A stretch of DNA of 35,055 nt. Origin: CAZJRB01 sp964547995. Its GTDB lineage: Bacteria > Planctomycetota > Planctomycetia > Pirellulales > Thermoguttaceae. The DNA is taken from assembly GCA_964547995.1 (NCBI GenBank), contig CAZJRB010000081.1, forward strand, positions 1 through 35,055, written 5' to 3'. Made by a program: the position numbers and the translations under genes. Positions 33,078-35,055 of this stretch are shown here, in pieces (position 1 is the stretch's first letter; each line of letters begins with the position of its first letter). Under the pieces are notes generated by a model, which saw only the letters and a program-made list of their open reading frames with translations, did not search any database and was not told the DNA's origin.

Positions 33078-33153
33078 GGCCGAGTACGCAAGCTGGCAAA
33101 GCGGCGAGGTCGAGAGCCTCGTGAGTTTGCAGGTTCGACTCCTGCCTCGGTCA
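33078..33153 (+). tRNA. tRNA with GAG (Leu) anticodon, C33 and short variable loop
   Basis: Acceptor GGCCGAG/CTCGGTC. D-stem CGC/GCG. Anticodon arm CGAGG-TCGAGAG-CCTCG, anticodon GAG with C33. Variable loop TGAGTTT (7 nt), too short for a typical leucine tRNA. T-arm GCAGG-TTCGACT-CCTGC. Discriminator A then CT. Confidence 0.7.
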
Positions 33154-33163
33154 CTGACAACAC

Positions 33164-33236
33164 GATCCCGTGGTCCAGTGGCGAAGACGCCTGGATGACA
33201 GCCAGGAGAACGATGGTTCGATTCCATCCGGGATCA
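33164..33236 (+). tRNA. tRNA-Val(GAC)
   Basis: Acceptor GATCCCG/CGGGATC. Anticodon arm CCTGG-ATGACAG-CCAGG, anticodon GAC. T-arm GATGG-TTCGATT-CCATC. Discriminator A then CT. Confidence 0.9.
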
Positions 33237-33243
33237 CTGCAAG

Positions 33244-33328
33244 GTAGCAGGCACACTCCGTGTGCCGTCCGCCGCGAATCCAAAGACTCCCGACAGTCTG
33301 CGGACGGCTCACGGAGTGAGCCTGCTAC
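33244..33328. repeat. GTAG-ended palindrome (CACTCCGTG type)
   Basis: GTAGCAGGCACACTCCGTG and CACGGAGTGAGCCTGCTAC are near-complements around a ~50-base centre that itself pairs (CCGTCCGC with GCGGACGG). Half copies are at 7887-7904 and 18346-18374. Confidence 0.65.
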
Positions 33329-33334
33329 TATCCT

Positions 33335-33405
33335 GGTCTGTAGGTGTTCCGGAAGCATACGTCCGTGGTAAGGACGGGGACCGGGTTCGATTCCCGGACG
33401 GACCT
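33335..33405 (+). tRNA. tRNA-Thr(GGT)
   Basis: Acceptor GGTCTGT/ACGGACC. Anticodon arm CGTCC-GTGGTAA-GGACG, anticodon GGT. T-arm CCGGG-TTCGATT-CCCGG. Discriminator T then CT. Confidence 0.9.
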
Positions 33406-33415
33406 CTTGCGAAAT

Positions 33416-33486
33416 GGGCTGCTCGTTCAATGGGAGGACGCTTGGTTTGCACCCAGGTAATCGGGGTTCGACTCCCCGGCGGTCCA
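33416..33486 (+). tRNA. tRNA-Ala(TGC)
   Basis: Acceptor GGGCTGC/GCGGTCC. Anticodon loop TTTGCAC, anticodon TGC. T-arm CGGGG-TTCGACT-CCCCG. Discriminator A then CT. Confidence 0.9.
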
Positions 33487-33497
33487 CTCAACACGAC

Positions 33498-33568
33498 GGG
33501 CTCATCGTCCAACGGGAAGACACCAGTACGGCAGGCTGGAGATCCGGGTTCGATTCCCGGTGGGTCCA
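33498..33568 (+). tRNA. tRNA-Ala(GGC) with C33
   Basis: Acceptor GGGCTCA/TGGGTCC. Anticodon arm CCAGT-ACGGCAG-GCTGG, anticodon GGC with C33. T-arm CCGGG-TTCGATT-CCCGG. Discriminator A then CT. Confidence 0.85.
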
Positions 33569-33575
33569 CTGAAAC

Positions 33576-33661
33576 GGAAGGTATCCGAATTGGCTCAGGA
33601 AGCTGGGTGCTAACCAGTTGCCCTTTGCGGGTTGGATAGGGTTCGATTCCCCCACCTTCCG
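33576..33661 (+). tRNA. tRNA-Ser(GCT)
   Basis: Acceptor GGAAGGT/ACCTTCC. Anticodon loop GTGCTAA, anticodon GCT. Long variable arm (GCCC...GGGT). Discriminator G then CT. The T-stem has mismatches. Confidence 0.85.
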
Positions 33662-33666
33662 CTTAT

Positions 33667-33738
33667 GGCCCGATGGTGAAATGGACATCATCCCTCGCTT
33701 CTAACGAGGTGTTCCGGGTTCGAGTCCTGGTCGGGCTA
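33667..33738 (+). tRNA. tRNA-Arg(TCT)
   Basis: Acceptor GGCCCGA/TCGGGCT. D-stem GTGA/TCAT. Anticodon arm CCTCG-CTTCTAA-CGAGG, anticodon TCT. T-arm CCGGG-TTCGAGT-CCTGG. Discriminator A then CT. The only clear arginine gene. Confidence 0.85.
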
Positions 33739-33744
33739 CTTGTT

Positions 33745-33838
33745 GAGTTGAGAGTCGAGAGCGGAGAGTCGAGAGTAGGAAATCGGCGTGGGGACCGCCA
33801 GCTCCCAGCTCTCGACTCTGGACTCTCAACTCTCAACC
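33745..33838. repeat. AGAGTCGAG-type inverted repeat
   Basis: GTTGAGAGTCGAGAG and CTCTCGACTCTGGACTCTCAAC arms flank a GC-rich centre. It lies in the gap before tRNA-His. Confidence 0.5.
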
Positions 33839-33842
33839 CTAT

Positions 33843-33917
33843 GGTGTTCGTGGTGTAGCGGTTACTGCACGCCTGGCTGTGAACCAGAAGGTAGGGGTTC
33901 GACTCCCCTCGAACACC
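33843..33917 (+). tRNA. tRNA-His(GTG)
   Basis: Acceptor GTGTTCG/CGAACAC plus an extra G at -1 that pairs with the discriminator C, the special feature of tRNA-His. Anticodon loop CTGTGAA, anticodon GTG. T-arm AGGGG-TTCGACT-CCCCT. Then CT. Confidence 0.9.
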
Positions 33918-33928
33918 CTCGAAGAACG

Positions 33929-33934
33929 GAAGGA
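33929..33934 (+). promoter_or_regulatory. Ribosome-binding site of the HNH gene
   Basis: AAGGAG lies 9 bases before the GTG at 33944 and 12 before the ATG at 33947, favouring the GTG slightly by spacing. Confidence 0.5.
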
Positions 33935-33943
33935 GATGAGACA

Positions 33944-34630
33944 GTGATGCCAAAGGTACTCCAAAGACCGACGTTGGTGCTCAACCGCAATTGGCAGCCG
34001 GTGAACGTCGCCACCGTGGCACGGGCACTGGTGCTGTTGTGGAACGAGTCCGCGCGCGTCGTGGATACGACAGACTACCAGACCTACACCTGGGAGGACT
34101 GGTCGAAGCTACGGCCGCGCGACGGCGACCGGTTCATCCAGGCCGTGCGGTTTCGGCTGCGGGTGCCTGAGGTGGTCACGTTGACGAGTTACGACAGGCT
34201 GCCGTCCGCCGCCGTGACGTTCAGCCGCCGCAACATCTTCAAGCGCGACCGATTCACCTGCCAATACTGCGGCCGCCAGGGGCGGTCCCAGTTGCGTGCG
34301 GCCGTCCTCGGTTCAGAAACCGTTGCAGAACGGGACAACGCCAAGGAACAAAACCGTCCTCGACGGCAGCCGGGCAGCGAGGAACTGACGCTCGACCACG
34401 TCGTCCCTCGCTCCCAGGGCGGTGAGTCGCGGTGGGACAACTGCGTGCTGGCGTGCCTCGACTGCAACAAGCAGAAGGCCGACCGCACGCCGGAGCAGGC
34501 AGGCATGCGGCTGCGGCGCAAGCCCGTGCGGCCAACGTGGAACCCGATCTACGCGGCCCACAACTTGCGCATTGAAAGCTGGTCGAAGTTCATCAGCGAG
34601 GCGTACTGGAACGTCGAGCTGGAGAAGTAG
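33944..34630 (+). CDS. HNH endonuclease embedded in the tRNA array
   Basis: About 228 residues (start GTG 33944 or ATG 33947). The N-terminal part (LVLNRNWQPVNVATVARALVLLW) is typical of a widespread HNH family; the nuclease core has CQYCGR (first CxxC), then LDHVVPRSQGG with the catalytic His, WDNCV with Asn, and CLDCNKQK (second CxxC) for a zinc-bound HNH. HNH proteins cut DNA in restriction, homing or repair. It is flanked by tRNA-His before and a disrupted tRNA after, with no independent promoter obvious, so it may ride along with the array. Partner unknown; whether it acts on tRNA genes is speculation. Confidence 0.85.
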   Translation: MMPKVLQRPTLVLNRNWQPVNVATVARALVLLWNESARVVDTTDYQTYTWEDWSKLRPRDGDRFIQAVRFRLRVPEVVTLTSYDRLPSAAVTFSRRNIFKRDRFTCQYCGRQGRSQLRAAVLGSETVAERDNAKEQNRPRRQPGSEELTLDHVVPRSQGGESRWDNCVLACLDCNKQKADRTPEQAGMRLRRKPVRPTWNPIYAAHNLRIESWSKFISEAYWNVELEK

Positions 34631-34632
34631 AT

Positions 34633-34664
34633 AGAAACCCAAGCCCCCGGCCCTAGCGCCGGGG
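34633..34664. other. GC-rich hairpin after the HNH gene
   Basis: GCCCCCGGCCC and GCGCCGGGGC can pair with a short loop. No T-run follows, so it is a weak terminator at best; a similar motif lies at about 16396-16418. Confidence 0.35.
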
Positions 34665-34670
34665 CAATAC

Positions 34671-34758
34671 ACGAGTGTGCTCCTGGGAGAGCGGCCAGCC
34701 TCCGGGCACCGACCGAAGGTTGGTCCTGGCGGACGGGGTTCGACTCCTCGCGCTCGTG
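34671..34758 (+). pseudogene. Disrupted tRNA, hairpin in the anticodon loop, identity lost
   Basis: Acceptor ACGAGTG/CGCTCGT, D-stem CTC/GAG, anticodon stem GCCAG/CTGGC and T-loop TTCGACT are present. The anticodon loop is replaced by a 24-base hairpin (34702-34725), so the anticodon is unknown. Discriminator G then CT. Confidence 0.7.
34702..34725 (+). repeat. Hairpin element copy 5
   Basis: ACCGACC-GAA-GGTTGGT: one base pair shorter than the other copies but otherwise the same layout and CCGGGC start. Confidence 0.7.
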
Positions 34759-34763
34759 CTTGT

Positions 34764-34837
34764 GCCGACGTGGCTCGACATAGAAAGGCGCCGGTCCTGT
34801 AAACCGGAAGATGCTGGTGCAAATCCAGCCGTCGGCC
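34764..34837 (+). tRNA. tRNA-Thr(TGT) with C33
   Basis: Acceptor GCCGACG/CGTCGGC. Anticodon arm CCGGT-CCTGTAA-ACCGG, anticodon TGT with C33. T-arm GCTGG-TGCAAAT-CCAGC. Discriminator C then CT. Third threonine gene and last clear tRNA. Confidence 0.8.
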
Positions 34838-35055
34838 CTTGCGTTGCGTCCCGATGGTGTAACAGACCGCACGGGGCTTGCCCAAGGTCTACGGCTATAC
34901 GCAAGGAGTGGGGCCGATCTTGCATAATGTGCGTAGTGGAAACACGACGGCAGTCTTAGGGCATATTGTATGCATTGCCGCTAAACCAACAGAAAGGGAA
35001 AGCTAGTCCTAAAACAAGCGTGAGTTTTGCTGTTCAATAGTTTGCGTCAACGTGG
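34838..35055. other. Tail of the window after the last tRNA
   Basis: A 7-base CTTGCGT/ACGCAAG pairing (34838 and about 34899) hints at a tRNA-like remnant, but no T-loop or anticodon can be seen. Nothing else recognisable in the last ~150 bases. Confidence 0.3.

Noticed and set aside
30601..34758. The hairpins in tRNA genes as introns (archaeal bulge-helix-bulge or group I)
   Set aside because: They remove stem or anticodon bases rather than sitting as an extra insert after position 37, are far too short for group I, and no splice-type pairing is seen.
30423..34837. Regularly repeated TTCGA-containing units, as in a CRISPR array
   Set aside because: The repeated part is the T-arm of tRNA genes; there are no constant direct repeats with unique spacers and no cas genes.
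34838..34905. A further tRNA gene after tRNA-Thr(TGT)
   Set aside because: A 7-base outer pairing exists but no T-loop or believable anticodon arm; it may be chance or a remnant.

Overview
This 35 kb window looks like the chromosome of a planctomycete-type bacterium, probably Pirellulales-like. The pointers are two secreted GH29 fucosidases, a secreted beta-propeller protein, a DUF3160 protein with HEAT-like repeats, a glgA/GH57/galT alpha-glucan cluster, high GC, and many GTAG-ended palindromic repeats between genes. There is no 16S rRNA or species marker, so the placement is an inference.

Layout: (1) 1-9.6 kb, secreted polysaccharide-related genes: a DUF3160 protein lacking its 5' end, a propeller protein, and two divergent GH29 alpha-L-fucosidases, one with a Tat-like and one with a Sec-like signal. 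(2) 9.9-18 kb, bioD on the plus strand, then on the minus strand glgA, a GH57 amylase-like enzyme, a galT-family nucleotidyltransferase and a GH57 4-alpha-glucanotransferase, which together would make, trim and mobilise glycogen. (3) 18.3-22.9 kb, minus-strand single genes: a SRAP-domain protein, a ClC channel with CBS domains, an Rrf2 regulator, lspA and a DksA/TraR zinc-finger protein. (4) 23.3-29.4 kb, amino-acid genes thrC, dapB, cysK and cysE, with a lower-GC OLD-family ATPase/TOPRIM nuclease gene inserted between thrC and dapB. (5) 29.4-30.4 kb, gene-free, repeat-rich DNA ending in a strong intrinsic terminator. (6) 30.4-34.84 kb, a dense plus-strand tRNA array with an HNH endonuclease gene inside it.

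The tRNA array is the striking part. I can fold 30 intact-looking tRNA genes and five disrupted ones. The intact set covers 19 amino acids; only cysteine is missing. None encodes CCA, and every mature 3' end, by my folding, is followed directly by the dinucleotide CT. Seven of the 30 intact anticodon loops have C instead of the near-universal U at position 33. Two tRNAs with leucine anticodons have short variable loops instead of the long arm normal for leucine, and one tRNA has the rare anticodon UAU. In all five disrupted genes a related 24-29 nt hairpin has replaced part of the tRNA: in four it sits in the anticodon arm, and in the fifth the anticodon and variable regions are gone. Two of these are the proline GGG and UGG isoacceptors, disrupted at exactly the same position. 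A palindrome targeting tRNA anticodon arms inside a resident tRNA array is the best candidate here for an undescribed phenomenon. Whether the array is expressed, phage-derived or decaying cannot be told from this window.
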